Of a stretch of 64,000 nucleotides of DNA, positions 11,597 through 20,647 are shown piece after piece. Under the pieces are notes generated by a model. That model worked only from the letters and a program-made list of their open reading frames with translations. It did no database searches and had not been told where the DNA came from. The translations under genes were made by a program, and so were the position numbers. The DNA lies in the NCBI GenBank assembly GCA_013398955.1, contig VWPU01004543.1, positions 62,001 to 126,000 of the forward strand, in the 5' to 3' direction. Source of the stretch: Callaeas wilsoni (Eukaryota > Chordata > Aves > Passeriformes > Callaeidae). Numbering within the stretch: position 1 is the stretch's first letter; each line of letters starts with the position of its first letter.

Positions 11597-13478
11597 CTGG
11601 GAAATGCATTGTAATACATTTGTAAGATGTGTGCCATCATGATAGTGTCTATCAGTTCTAGTTATAATTTTGTTTCACATTCAGTGTTATGACCATCAGA
11701 ACTTTCACTGAACAGTTCTGACACAGAGATGTAAACTCCATGGGAGTTTTTATGGCACATTATATTGTAGCACAGTTTCAGGTAAACTCCTGGAAAGCTG
11801 GAAAAAACAGCAGTAATATTTTTGCTATTACTGTTTATTATAACAGATGAATTGTAATAGATTTCCATGTGAAATGTTTAATTGGTTTAATTTGTCCCTC
11901 ATCATGTGAAAACTTCATCCTGAATTATTGCTTTGTATTTTCATGGCCAATGGCTGTGATAAAACCAGTTGTCAATATACAAACTCTATAAACAGATGAG
12001 CTTCTAGTATGCAATGCAGGTAAGGAACAGTATTAGAAGACAAAGAGAAAAAAAATCTCTTGAATTAACAAGATGGAGACTAACTGGCAAAGTATTTTTC
12101 AGAAATCTCTGAAAAAGAGTGCTGCCTGGAAGTTCTGTGTGCAGTCAGTTTTGCCTCACCCCAGAGAGAAGTACACTTCCTACTACAAAAAGTTAACTTG
12201 TTTGAAGTTTTTTATAGCTAGCTTTGCTTCATTCTTCTTTTGTTCAGAGAACAGGATGTGCAAGAGAAGTCTTACAAACCACTACCTGTATCAACCAAAC
12301 TGCATTTACCACAAGATGCCCTAATTTTTTTTTTTTAGCGATGAATCAAGTGCAGGTATGCCTAAAAATGTCTAGATAGGACTTTTTTTTCAGAACTATG
12401 GCAGTTTTGTGAGGCAAAAAGCAACATTTTGGATGGGTCTAGAAAAATTCTTATTACAAGAGAAGGAAGGATTATTTTAATTTTTAATAAAAGGATTTAA
12501 AGTTTGAGTTGATATGTTAATGCCATTGGTTACTGCCAGTTCTCCCATATCCTTTCACAGGTGGAGGAGATCCCTGGTACTGCTGTTGGTTTAGGTCATT
12601 GCGTGAAAGAATGAGCAATTTTAAGTGATCCTACGTAAGGAGGTCTGTACCTGCTACTGTGAGGCAGATTTCAGCTTCACAGAAACATCTTACATTTAGG
12701 CAGGGTGAGACAGAGATTTTGGAAATAGACAATGAAGGTTCTGCTTGTGGGATTATTCAGCTAATGTGAAGTTCACAGTGGGACTACAGAGAATATACTT
12801 TTGAGTAAGCAGCAGAGCCTTTGTTCATGGACTCCCTCAGTTCTGTTAGAGACTATAGGTAGGGAAAGGAGTCTTCCTTCCTTTGTAGCCACCTCACCAG
12901 CAAGCTCTGCAGCCAGGCTGTGTTATCACAGTTTTTCAGGAGGTTATTTCAATTAATGAGCTAACAGAAGTTAGTTACTACAAATCTACGTCTGCCAGGA
13001 AGATCTAATTTATATGGTGTACCTCAGCAAGATTTTCTAGTTCTACCACACTGATGTCTTAGGTTTCTAATGTGATGCATGCCTTCCAAACCCTTCTGAC
13101 TCCAAGAATGAGCTTTTTAGATTGAAAGGGAAGAAACCGAGTAAGTAACAGTATATGTACATGGCCATCTAAAAGGCCTACTGCTTACCTTTTTTTTAAG
13201 TTCTTGGCTAAATCATGGAAAACAACCTTACCCTAAATTCTTCTTTGTCTTTGGGACTTCACTGAGTTTAGAAGGTGCTGCCTTTGGCCATAAGGAAATC
13301 ACATCTATTAATCCTCCCTTGTCTCTGCTGGGAACATTGGCATGGTATAACTGCAGATCCATGGAGCTCTAGCCACAGTGATACACATCAAAAGAAAATA
13401 AACTGTCCAGTACAGGGATGTCCCTATCAAGATTTCCATCCTCTCAGTGGTAGCCTAGGTATCTGAAGCAATTCTCAC
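11597..13478. other. Non-coding stretch, possible intron
   Basis: No gene, RNA or repeat was recognised. If the flanking minus-strand blocks are exons of one gene, this is intron. A minus frame at 11662-11868 (68 codons) is weakly protein-like, but I found no convincing splice sites for it. T-runs occur at 12326-12336 and 12382-12389. Confidence 0.4.
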
Positions 13479-13692
13479 AATGAAATGCTCTTTTATGTAG
13501 GCAGTCTGGTTTTCCTTGCCTTCTGAGGCTTTAAAAATACAGAAAATTTCAATAATCGTGAAGTCTGCCTCTTGACGTGTAATGTGACCCAAGCAGCTGC
13601 CCTTTAAGTACAAAGTTGTGATTGAAAAGGCATCTTCTTGAAGCAAGTAATTGAAAATATATGGCCTCATTCTTGACATTTATGGTAGCATA
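13479..13692 (-). pseudogene. Candidate exon (214 bp) with a frame change, unidentified minus-strand gene
   Basis: A pyrimidine-containing acceptor ending AAAAATCCAG lies just before 13692, and a donor ATT|GTGAGA follows 13479. The first part reads in one frame as YATINVKNEAIYFQLLA. Near 13635-13645 the protein-like reading passes to another frame that gives EDAFSITTLYLKGSCLGHI and then TRQEADFTIIEIFCIFKASE up to KEHFI. The upstream frame stays open to about 13950 (133 codons overall), so the true exon could be longer. The spacing of G-x-C-L, a F-T-I strand, a later E-G-K and F-I-V-R-I loosely recalls a filamin-type Ig repeat, and the upstream HPFMFPIKI recalls the end of such a repeat. That is a weak inference. 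The frame change suggests decay. Confidence 0.33.
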
Positions 13693-15178
13693 CTGGATTT
13701 TTATAGGAAACATGAAGGGATGACAGGAAACATTTTCGCATGTGGTCATGGAACTCTGAAGGCATTTAGAGAAAAACAGTTCATAGAGTTCTTGCACATG
13801 GAAAACAAACATTTTTCCATATGCTTTTCTATGCACAGAAATTATAATCATCTTGCAACTTTTTAAAGACATTTGGCAGTATTCAGGAAACATTGTTGGA
13901 TAAATGTAGAAATTTCCAGTATATACTGGTATGTTACCTGAATGACCCATTCAGTCCCAAGGTCTGTGTCCTAAGCTCAGAAACTTAATTTACCTTGGAA
14001 AGTGACAGAGACCTTGTGCCAGTCAGTAAGTCCATGTCAGTTTGGATGGAGAGCTATTTCTCCTCGCATGAAAGAAAGGATAGTTACAGGAGTGCAAAAG
14101 AGGAGAAAGAAGGAAGGAGTGAGAGATGAAACAGATGAAAGTTGCAGTAGGTCCTGACAATTCATTATTAGAAGGAAGAATGAAACGGTATAATTTGTTT
14201 ATGGTGTATAACAACACAGGGTAGGGTGAGGTTTTTTTGTGACAGAGTTATTTGAACTTCTGTGTACGCCTTGTCTACATAATGCTATGGGCTTGTGCAA
14301 TGGGAACAGACTACTTTATGCAGGTCGTAGCTGCATAAGGGGGCAGTGCAGCTGGCATTAAGTACAGTCACTTCTGACCTTCCAAAGTGATTTCCATGTA
14401 GCCGGTTCTAACCTGATTTACCGTGGTCGAGGTGTGAGGCTTTAACTCCTGTTCTGACTCTTGCAGTGAAAACTCCACAGCTAAGGGGATTTATAAATGC
14501 AACTCAGAAGAGAGGCATTTTGAGTGTGATAAAAATGTTGAGGATCTGCCTGTCCTGATTCCTGTGGGAATAACGTCTTCAGATGCTGCAGATCACCACA
14601 GCTGCCCAACTCTCAGCTCTGTTCATGAACTCTGCCATTAAACAGAGATCTCAGCAAATATGTTTGGCCGATATGCATAAGTAGTTAGCAAAACAAATAG
14701 GATGCTTGAATGTAGTAAATTATGGCTATGAAATAACAGAGAAAGTGTTATGGACTCAAATAACATGAATTCATGTGTTGACATGCAGTAAATCTCTTCT
14801 CAAGGCTTGAAGACTTTGCTAGTTAAAACAGATTTGGAGGGGAGGAAAAAAAAAGAAAGACACTGTTGCTCCAGATTTTAGAAATGCTAAACACAAGGCT
14901 GAAGGCTGTTCTTTAGGGAATGGCCAGATAGTGTGAAATATGTGTGACACTTTATAAGAGTTGAAAAGAAAGAAGTGAGAAGTAATGACATTAATGCATT
15001 TTTTGAGAACGCTTCTTAGTGCTTTAGCTTACACCTTATTAACCTTTTGTGGCTGGCAGAGACTGAGTAGAGATTTGTGTATAAAACATCTTGAGAAAAG
15101 GAATTCATGTTTTAGCTGCAGCTTTGAGACAGCCATGCAGTGCAACTGATAGCCAGTACCAATAGAAAGATGTTCAGT
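13693..15178. other. Non-coding stretch, nothing certain
   Basis: No gene is seen beyond the possible 5' extension of the preceding block to about 13950 (minus). The segment at about 14262-14470 keeps some CpGs and begins with CCTTGTCTACAT, a phrase seen in some old amniote DNA transposons. I could not confirm a second terminus. Confidence 0.35.
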
Positions 15179-15755
15179 TGTGGTGGGTTGGCCATGGCCA
15201 GGAGCCAGACACTCTCCCACTCACTGCTGCTCACTCACTTCCTCTTCTCAACAGTACGGGGGGAGAAAATAGAATTAAAAAACTTGTTGGTTGAGATAAA
15301 GATGGATAGATAACTTTCAGCTAACATCCCAGGCAAAACAGACCTTACTTGGAAAAAATGAGTTTATTTCCAATGAGAATATATTTATATAATGAAAAAC
15401 AAAACCAAAAAATAAAGCAGTATTTTCCCCCCTACTTGCCCATTTTTTCCCAGACTTACTTCACTCCTTCATTTCTACCTCCTATACCTTCTCTTCACCC
15501 CAAGCAGTGCAGGGAGGATGGGCAGTGGCAATTTGTGGACAGTCCAGAAGAGTTCCTCTCTGCTGCTCCGCTTTCTGCTGCTTCTTACTCCTTACAATTT
15601 ACTCATTGCTCCAGCATTGGTCCTTTCTGTGGGCTACAGTCCTTCAGAATAATCAGCTTTTGTGTGGCCTGTCCACAGACTGCTGTTCCTTCAGAAAATA
15701 TCCACTGATTTTGGAATTGGGTGCTCCATGGTCTGCAGTGTGGATACCAAATAAA
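15179..15755 (-). mobile_element. ERV-type long terminal repeat, partial, minus orientation
   Basis: The plus strand starts TGTGGTGGGTTGGCCATGG and continues with GGGGGAGAAAATAGAATTAAA, GTTGGTTGAGATAAAGATGG and GCAAAACAGACCTTACTTGG. It then has a pyrimidine-rich part and blocks ending near GTGCTCCATGGTCTGCAGTG. This order matches the reverse complement of an avian ERV-L-like LTR, whose sense 3' end reads ...CAACCCACCACA. The sense strand is therefore minus and the LTR 3' edge is at 15179. The sense 5' part is missing or too diverged beyond about 15755, so it is a truncated LTR. No internal retroviral genes are attached. Open frames inside it (15349-15785) are not genes. The family name is not certain. 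Confidence 0.8.
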
Positions 15756-16067
15756 ACAACTCAACTGGTAATCCTCTCCTTCTAAATAGGAGCATGTTTA
15801 AATGCACATAGATAATTGTCACCACTGAACTGTCTGAACACGTTCAGGAAGCCAGGAGTTTAACGTTGCTGCAGGGGTGTTTCACTTGTTGAAGATGGGT
15901 CAGTTTTGTGTATGCGGTGCCTTCCATTGAGGAAGAAAATTACAGAGAAATTCATATTTCAATGTTTTTCACAAAATTGAATGCACAGAAAAGGGAAGAA
16001 TGATAAAGAGGAATTCTTTAGGCTGTCGTGCATGACCATGTGTGGTCCTCGTATATGTGTAGCTCAC
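15756..16067. other. Non-coding stretch between an LTR fragment and a candidate exon
   Basis: Nothing is assignable. The first part may include diverged LTR sequence that I cannot recognise. Confidence 0.4.
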
Positions 16068-16249
16068 CAAGAAACAATTGATGCTTTCTCCTTCTGTTCA
16101 AATGTAGTATTTGTTTGAGATCTAGCAATCTTGCCAATATATTTTAAGTCTCTCTGAGTTTCTTTAGACTCCATGTAGTATGATTTCTGCATTTCTGTGA
16201 TCAACTCATGTGCAACATCAAAAAAAGCAATGGAGAGAGGAGTTACTTG
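16068..16249 (-). CDS. Candidate intact coding exon (182 bp) of an unidentified minus-strand gene
   Basis: On the minus strand a strong acceptor (pyrimidine-rich TTCTTACTTTCTTCATTG then TCTCAG) precedes 16249, and a donor TCTTG|GTGAGC follows 16068. The frame starts in phase 0, is open for 60 codons and leaves two bases, so it ends in phase 2. The peptide is soluble and helix-like, for example VTPLSIAFFDVAHELITEMQ then KSYYMESKETQRDLKYIGKI and later TTFEQKEKAS. Its Glu/Lys/Gln content and lack of Cys/Trp clusters set it apart from chance frames nearby. I do not recognise the protein. It is the best preserved of the minus-strand exon-like blocks and could be a live exon or part of a unitary pseudogene. 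Confidence 0.42.
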
Positions 16250-16542
16250 CTGAGACAATGAAGAAAGTAAGAACTGGCTAAGCTCGCTGCCTCTGGGATC
16301 ATTTGTCCTCTACTTCTGGCAGGCATCCAGCTTTCCAGGTGGGCCAGCTCTCTGATCCAGTCACTTTCCTGAATTTACCTCTGCTTCATGTAATTTCTTG
16401 TACTTGTTTTCCAGTAAAAAATTAAGAAGTGAAATTAAAAATTTTGGGGAATGGGTGAGATGAAATATATTTCTGGCCTGCTCCACCAAAAAAGAAAAGT
16501 ACATAAATGAAAATAAGTGGTCTCAACAGAATTTCACTGTTG

Positions 16543-16578
16543 TAAAAAGCAATTTTTCATTAAAAAGCAATTTTTCAT
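16543..16578. repeat. Exact tandem duplication, 2 x 18 bp
   Basis: TAAAAAGCAATTTTTCAT occurs at 16543-16560 and again at 16561-16578, followed by a partial third unit (TTAAAAAGTGAT). Confidence 0.95.
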
Positions 16579-16636
16579 TTAAAAAGTGATTTCACTGAAA
16601 AAGAAAAAAAAGCATTTGTAATTACACTTTTGTTGA

Positions 16637-16690
16637 CTCAGACCTGCTGAAGCCAGTTGGGAGCTTTCCCACTGATTTCACTGATTTGGA
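16637..16690. repeat. Possible relic of an old amniote interspersed repeat
   Basis: The segment CAGACCTGCTGAAGCCAG, then TTGGGAGCTTTCCCACTGA and a following TTTGGATGGGGTC, resembles the common old amniote phrase in which CAGTGGGAGTTTTGCCATTGA precedes a GGATCAGGCC-like end. It is too diverged to assign to a family by eye. Confidence 0.25.
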
Positions 16691-17083
16691 TGGGGTCTCT
16701 TATGAACTAATGATGTGTTGTTGAATTGATATTTGCTAAAGAGAAGCCAGAACTTTCAGAAACTTTTCCTCAGACTGGTTATCCTCCACTCAGTTTTTTT
16801 CTGCATTTCTTTCATGAATTTATGTATGACATTAAAAGGGACAAGGGAGAGATGAGTATGAGCTTACATTTCCCTTTTCCAGAACTCGCAGGGAAACTTC
16901 ATTCGTTGTCTGTTGTTTTAATGTATAGCAGGCTCATGTTGCTTTCAAGATGGAAGCAGAGATTTTCATTATTCTATAGGAAGCAAATTCACGGCAAGAT
17001 CCTTTGAACATTTTCCATTCCAGACTAATAGGGAATAGGAAAAAGCCATGGGATACCACTAGAAAATCAGATTTCATACCATT

Positions 17084-17110
17084 TTAAAAAGAAGTCTGTC
17101 TTCTTTTTAA
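17084..17110. other. Perfect 11-bp inverted repeat, 5-nt loop
   Basis: TTAAAAAGAAG (17084-17094), loop TCTGT, then CTTCTTTTTAA (17100-17110). The stem is AT-rich and stops abruptly, so it is too short for a microRNA precursor. Its function is unknown. Confidence 0.9.
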
Positions 17111-18307
17111 TCAGTTTCCTGGGATCCTGCTGAGGACCCCTCTTGACATTTTGTCATCTTGTCAAAAATAAATTTTCTTTTGCCTTTGCTCTGATGGGGG
17201 TGGGGCCATTTTTACAGATGGCTTGGTAAAGTGAGTAAGAGCCAAGAATAAGGGAAATTATTCATAAATGACATTTCCCATTTCTGTGGGTTTTCTTGAA
17301 CAGAACAGATATTCTAATGTTCAGTTCTAATGACAAGGAAGAATTTATGGTCTCTCTGTCTTATCTCCTGGGAGTGTAAATGCTTTACTTTCAACTCTTC
17401 AAGATGTTTCAGTTTTCTTAAAGAAAGTCTCTAAGGCCTCTTACTTCAATTTTGGCATTTAACTCCAGTCAGTGTTCAGAATCCTGAATATGTAAAGACA
17501 AAATGTCAGATAACTGGTGAGCTGTTTGGCTTTCTAACATGCTTTTCATAACCATCTCCAGGAGCACATCATTTCAGTGCTATTATTCCTTAAGGTTAAG
17601 TTGTCCTGGGTATGAAGCATTAGGTCATGCTGCCTGTTTATTTTCAAACCCAGGAGGTGTGTGACGGGAAGTGTTCCCTTCTGGGACTCTCTGAAGCAGA
17701 TACATGGTTAGGGCAAGACAGACAGATGAGTCACAGGTGGAAAACCATCGTGATACTGAAGAATTTGACTGTAGTCACTTTCAGTGTTACCTCATTTTAA
17801 GGAGACTTCCTCTACCCACACTGCGCTGTTCACTTCTGACTCACCCTCGGACAGATAAACCTGAGAGTCTGTTGAACTAGAGCAGAGAATATTTCACATT
17901 TTTAAGTGCATGCAGCTCTGAGGACTTAGTACAGCTGGTTTCTCCTCCAAGATGTGTAGATTTAACAGCCAAATTAGACCAGAGGGAATCAGATGAATGA
18001 AGGCTTAACCTCATGACTTTGTATCTCATTGACTGCAGCCAACAGAGATATTCATTATTCTCCAGGAATCTATTCCCAAGGTCTTCAGAAAAGGCTTTGG
18101 GAAGCCTGGAAGGTCCTTGCAGGCTAAGCACCTGCTCTGTAAGCTGTCATTCATGTCTTATCTATTGCTTCAATGAAAAGCCTGTCTTTTTCCTTATGGC
18201 ATAATACCCACTAATGGGTTGAGAGTGGTCTAAGTCTCAACGATGATAAATAAGGGACGGGAACCAGGGAGCTGTATAAACTTGTTACTGAAAAGTGAAT
18301 TTAATAG

Positions 18308-18724
18308 AAGAGCAATCTCTGCCTCTCTCTTTCCTTTAAAGGAAATGGTGTATCTGGTGTTAAAAGACCCTATGACAGCTACACAGAGGAACTTTTCTTA
18401 CTTTCTTGTGCACAAGGAACTTGGAAATCTCGTGTGAAAAGCTTATCTTACCTGGCAGACCCAGAAGAGTTTCAAGAGTTTCCAGTAACTAGCTTGAAAT
18501 TCATAGCATTGGTAAAATCCACTGATGAACTGTGGGAAAATGAATGCAGTCCAGTCTGTGTCTTCAAACAATTTCAAAGAAAAACACAGGGTAGCATCAC
18601 TGTTAATTTTGAAGGGGAACTCAAGCAGAACAAGAAAAATACCCATTTCTCCATTACAAGACATGACTCATATAACTTTCTTTTCTGTCCCCTCTTTCTT
18701 TATTATTGTTATTATTTAATGTAA
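18308..18724 (+). other. Unassigned plus-strand open frame, about 139 codons
   Basis: The frame has no stop from 18308 (after a TAG) to the stop after 18724. A pyrimidine-rich acceptor-like site (CTCTCTCTTTCCTTTAAAG) ends at 18341. The text (for example LSYLADPEEFQEFPVTSLKF) is moderately protein-like, but no family is recognised and no good donor follows. It overlaps the minus-strand candidate exon at 18452-18529, and at most one is likely real. Confidence 0.2.
18452..18529 (-). CDS. Candidate 78-bp exon with strong splice sites, unidentified minus-strand gene
   Basis: The minus strand has acceptor TTCATTTTCCCACAG before 18529 and a near-consensus donor CAG|GTAAGA after 18452. The 26 codons between are open in phase 0-0 (FISGFYQCYEFQASYWK, then LLKLFWVCQ). 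The next downstream block at 16249 also starts in phase 0, so the two could be joined without a frame problem. The peptide is short and aromatic-rich, so coding evidence is weak; the splice sites carry the call. The opposite strand here has a long open frame (18308-18724), so strand assignment is uncertain. Confidence 0.27.
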
Positions 18725-19983
18725 TCCTTTCTTTCTCATATAAAAAATACAACTCCTCTACACAGTTGACTGTGTCCACTACACTCTGATATTCTTTTAA
18801 TTGCTGAAAATCCAAGGCACCCAGAATGTCCTGTTCTCCTCATTTAAAATCTTCTTCCTACTTAAAGTACCTATAGAGTTTGACTTCTATAATATAATCA
18901 TCCTGCTTCATGAAAAAATGCATACATAGTGCTCTACCAGATATGCCATTTTTTATTTGGTAAAAACATCTTAGAACTATTTTCAGGGAAAAGGATATGG
19001 CTGAAAAAAATAAAAGAGCCAGAGAGTCATGAGCTACATTATCTCTGTGAGAACGGGGATTTTCATCACTCTTTCAAAGCCAGCTTCCTACAGCATGTGT
19101 GATCACCACCTGCTACGCACATGGAGATTGTATGAAGGGAGACTTTATTCAGTGTTTAGCGAGTTAGCTACTCATGAGAGGAGGCACAACAAAGATGTAC
19201 TTGCTCAAGAAATATGTGTAGTGAAGGCAACCACAGTGGAAGTAAAGGTACCTACTCCTACAGTGCACATAATGCTCTTTAATGCTAAGGCAGAGACGAG
19301 CTCTGCTTCAATACTCACTACAACTCTGGCTCCTCAGCTCTCTCTGTCAACCAAATGCCCAATTAGCGAATTCCCTGGATTCATGAAAATGCATCTGTGA
19401 GAGGCTGGATTTTCCCCATAGCTACCTTTCACATAAATCACCTTATTACCAACAAATACTATTCAATGTTGACATGAGACAAAATACCTATCACTGACCT
19501 AGGGCTGGCTAGCATTCTTCAGTGTTTCTGACCAGTTCCTTTGAAACACCAATAGGCACGTTATGATATTGCAGAAATTTTTACACTGATTCTGAGATAA
19601 TGTTGTTTTAAATGCTGGCATTCAGAAAGGTTTTTAAGATTTATTGGTGAAGTACCATGACTGTCTTTTTGCTGGATTATCAGAGAAGTCTCTATTGTAC
19701 AGGTTTGAAGCAATATGGTTCTTTAAAACAACTTCATTTTGTTGTAAAGATATTTACCAGTTGTTCCTAAGAAAAGGTTTCTGCCCTAAATGATAGTGTG
19801 CTTGCTGTATATGTATATAGCTATCTCTAGCTATCTATACCTATAGGTAACTATGCATTAATCTCAGTACCGTGGTTGCAGTAGACAGCAAGCTAGACCA
19901 TAGCTTTGTTGCTGGCAGTCCCTGAGATAGCTCCTACATATAGTAGCTTTCTTCAGGTGCCCTGTAACTTGTCCAGCTACATC
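18725..19983. other. Non-coding stretch, nothing assignable
   Basis: No gene or repeat was recognised except an AT-rich CTATCT/TATA simple repeat at about 19805-19850. The plus frame at 19029-19400 has no motif. Confidence 0.45.
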
Positions 19984-20248
19984 CGCCCTGATTTCAGCTG
20001 GGACTAAGTTAATTTTCTTCTTAGTAGATGGCACAGTGTTGTGTTTTTTGGGTTCAGTATGAGAAAAATGTTGATAACACACTATTGTTGTAGTTGTTGC
20101 TAATTAGTGCTTACCCTCAGCCAAGGACTTGGAAGTTTCCCATGCTCTGCCAGTGAGCAAGTGTACAAGAAGTTGGCAAGAAGCATAGCCAGGACTGCTG
20201 GCTTGAACTGGCCAAAGAGATATTCATGCCATGGAATGCCATGCCAAG

Positions 20249-20256
20249 TATATAAA
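20249..20256 (+). promoter_or_regulatory. TATA box of the LTR
   Basis: TATATAAA lies about 265 bases into the LTR, at the usual U3/R position for this family. It is probably inactive in this degraded copy. Confidence 0.6.
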
Positions 20257-20506
20257 CTGGGAGAAGTTGGCTGGGAGGAGCTGATCGCTGCTCAGGGACA
20301 GGCTGTGCATTGGTCAGTGGGTGGTGAGCAATTTTCTTGTGCAGAACTTGTCTTTCCTGGGTTTTATTTCTCTCCCTCCCTTGCAATGTTATCATTATCA
20401 TTATAATTATCATATCATCGTTATAATTATGATTATCATTATTATTCATTATTATAATTATTATTTTTAATGTTGTTTTTATTACGGTATTATCTTTGTT
20501 TCGATC

Positions 20507-20512
20507 ATTAAA
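20507..20512 (+). terminator. Polyadenylation signal of the LTR
   Basis: ATTAAA is followed by ACTGGTCTTACCTCAACCC, as expected in the R/U5 part of this LTR family. Confidence 0.6.
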
Positions 20513-20647
20513 CTGGTCTTACCTCAACCCCCGAGTTTTTACCTCTTTTTTTTTTTTTTTTGATTCTCTCGCCCATCCCACCGAGTGGGATGGGATGAGT
20601 GAGTGGCTGCGTGGAACTCAGTTGCTGGCTGGGGTTAAGCCACGACA

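Larger units (their letters stand above)
16250..18451. other. Non-coding stretch, possible intron
   Basis: This interval holds a short tandem duplication (16543-16578), a relic repeat (16637-16690) and an 11-bp perfect hairpin (17084-17110), all listed separately. The minus frame at 17877-18131 (84 codons) is mildly protein-like, but I could not pair it with a donor. No gene is called. Confidence 0.4.
19984..20647 (+). mobile_element. Solo ERV-L-like long terminal repeat, plus orientation
   Basis: The unit begins around CCTGATTTCAGCTGGGACTA and ends GGGGTTAAGCCACGACA, which matches an abundant avian ERV LTR (sense start TGTCCTGGTTTCAGCTGGGA, sense end TTAAACCACGACA). Inside are a TATATAAA box (20249-20256), an ATTAAA polyadenylation signal (20507-20512), a low-complexity ATT/ATC array (about 20387-20470), a T16 run near 20546 and the typical CCCATCCCA...GGGATGGG segment. 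No gag, pol or env sequence is attached, so it is a solo LTR left by recombination between two LTRs. The terminal TG is degraded. The flanks offer only a weak 4-base duplication candidate (CATC/CATG). It is non-coding and cannot move alone. Confidence 0.85.

Noticed and set aside
14262..14470. Possible hAT relic starting CCTTGTCTACAT
   Set aside because: No opposite terminal inverted repeat or target duplication could be seen.
15349..15785. Two overlapping plus-strand frames
   Set aside because: They lie antisense inside the minus-oriented LTR and reflect its pyrimidine-rich sequence.
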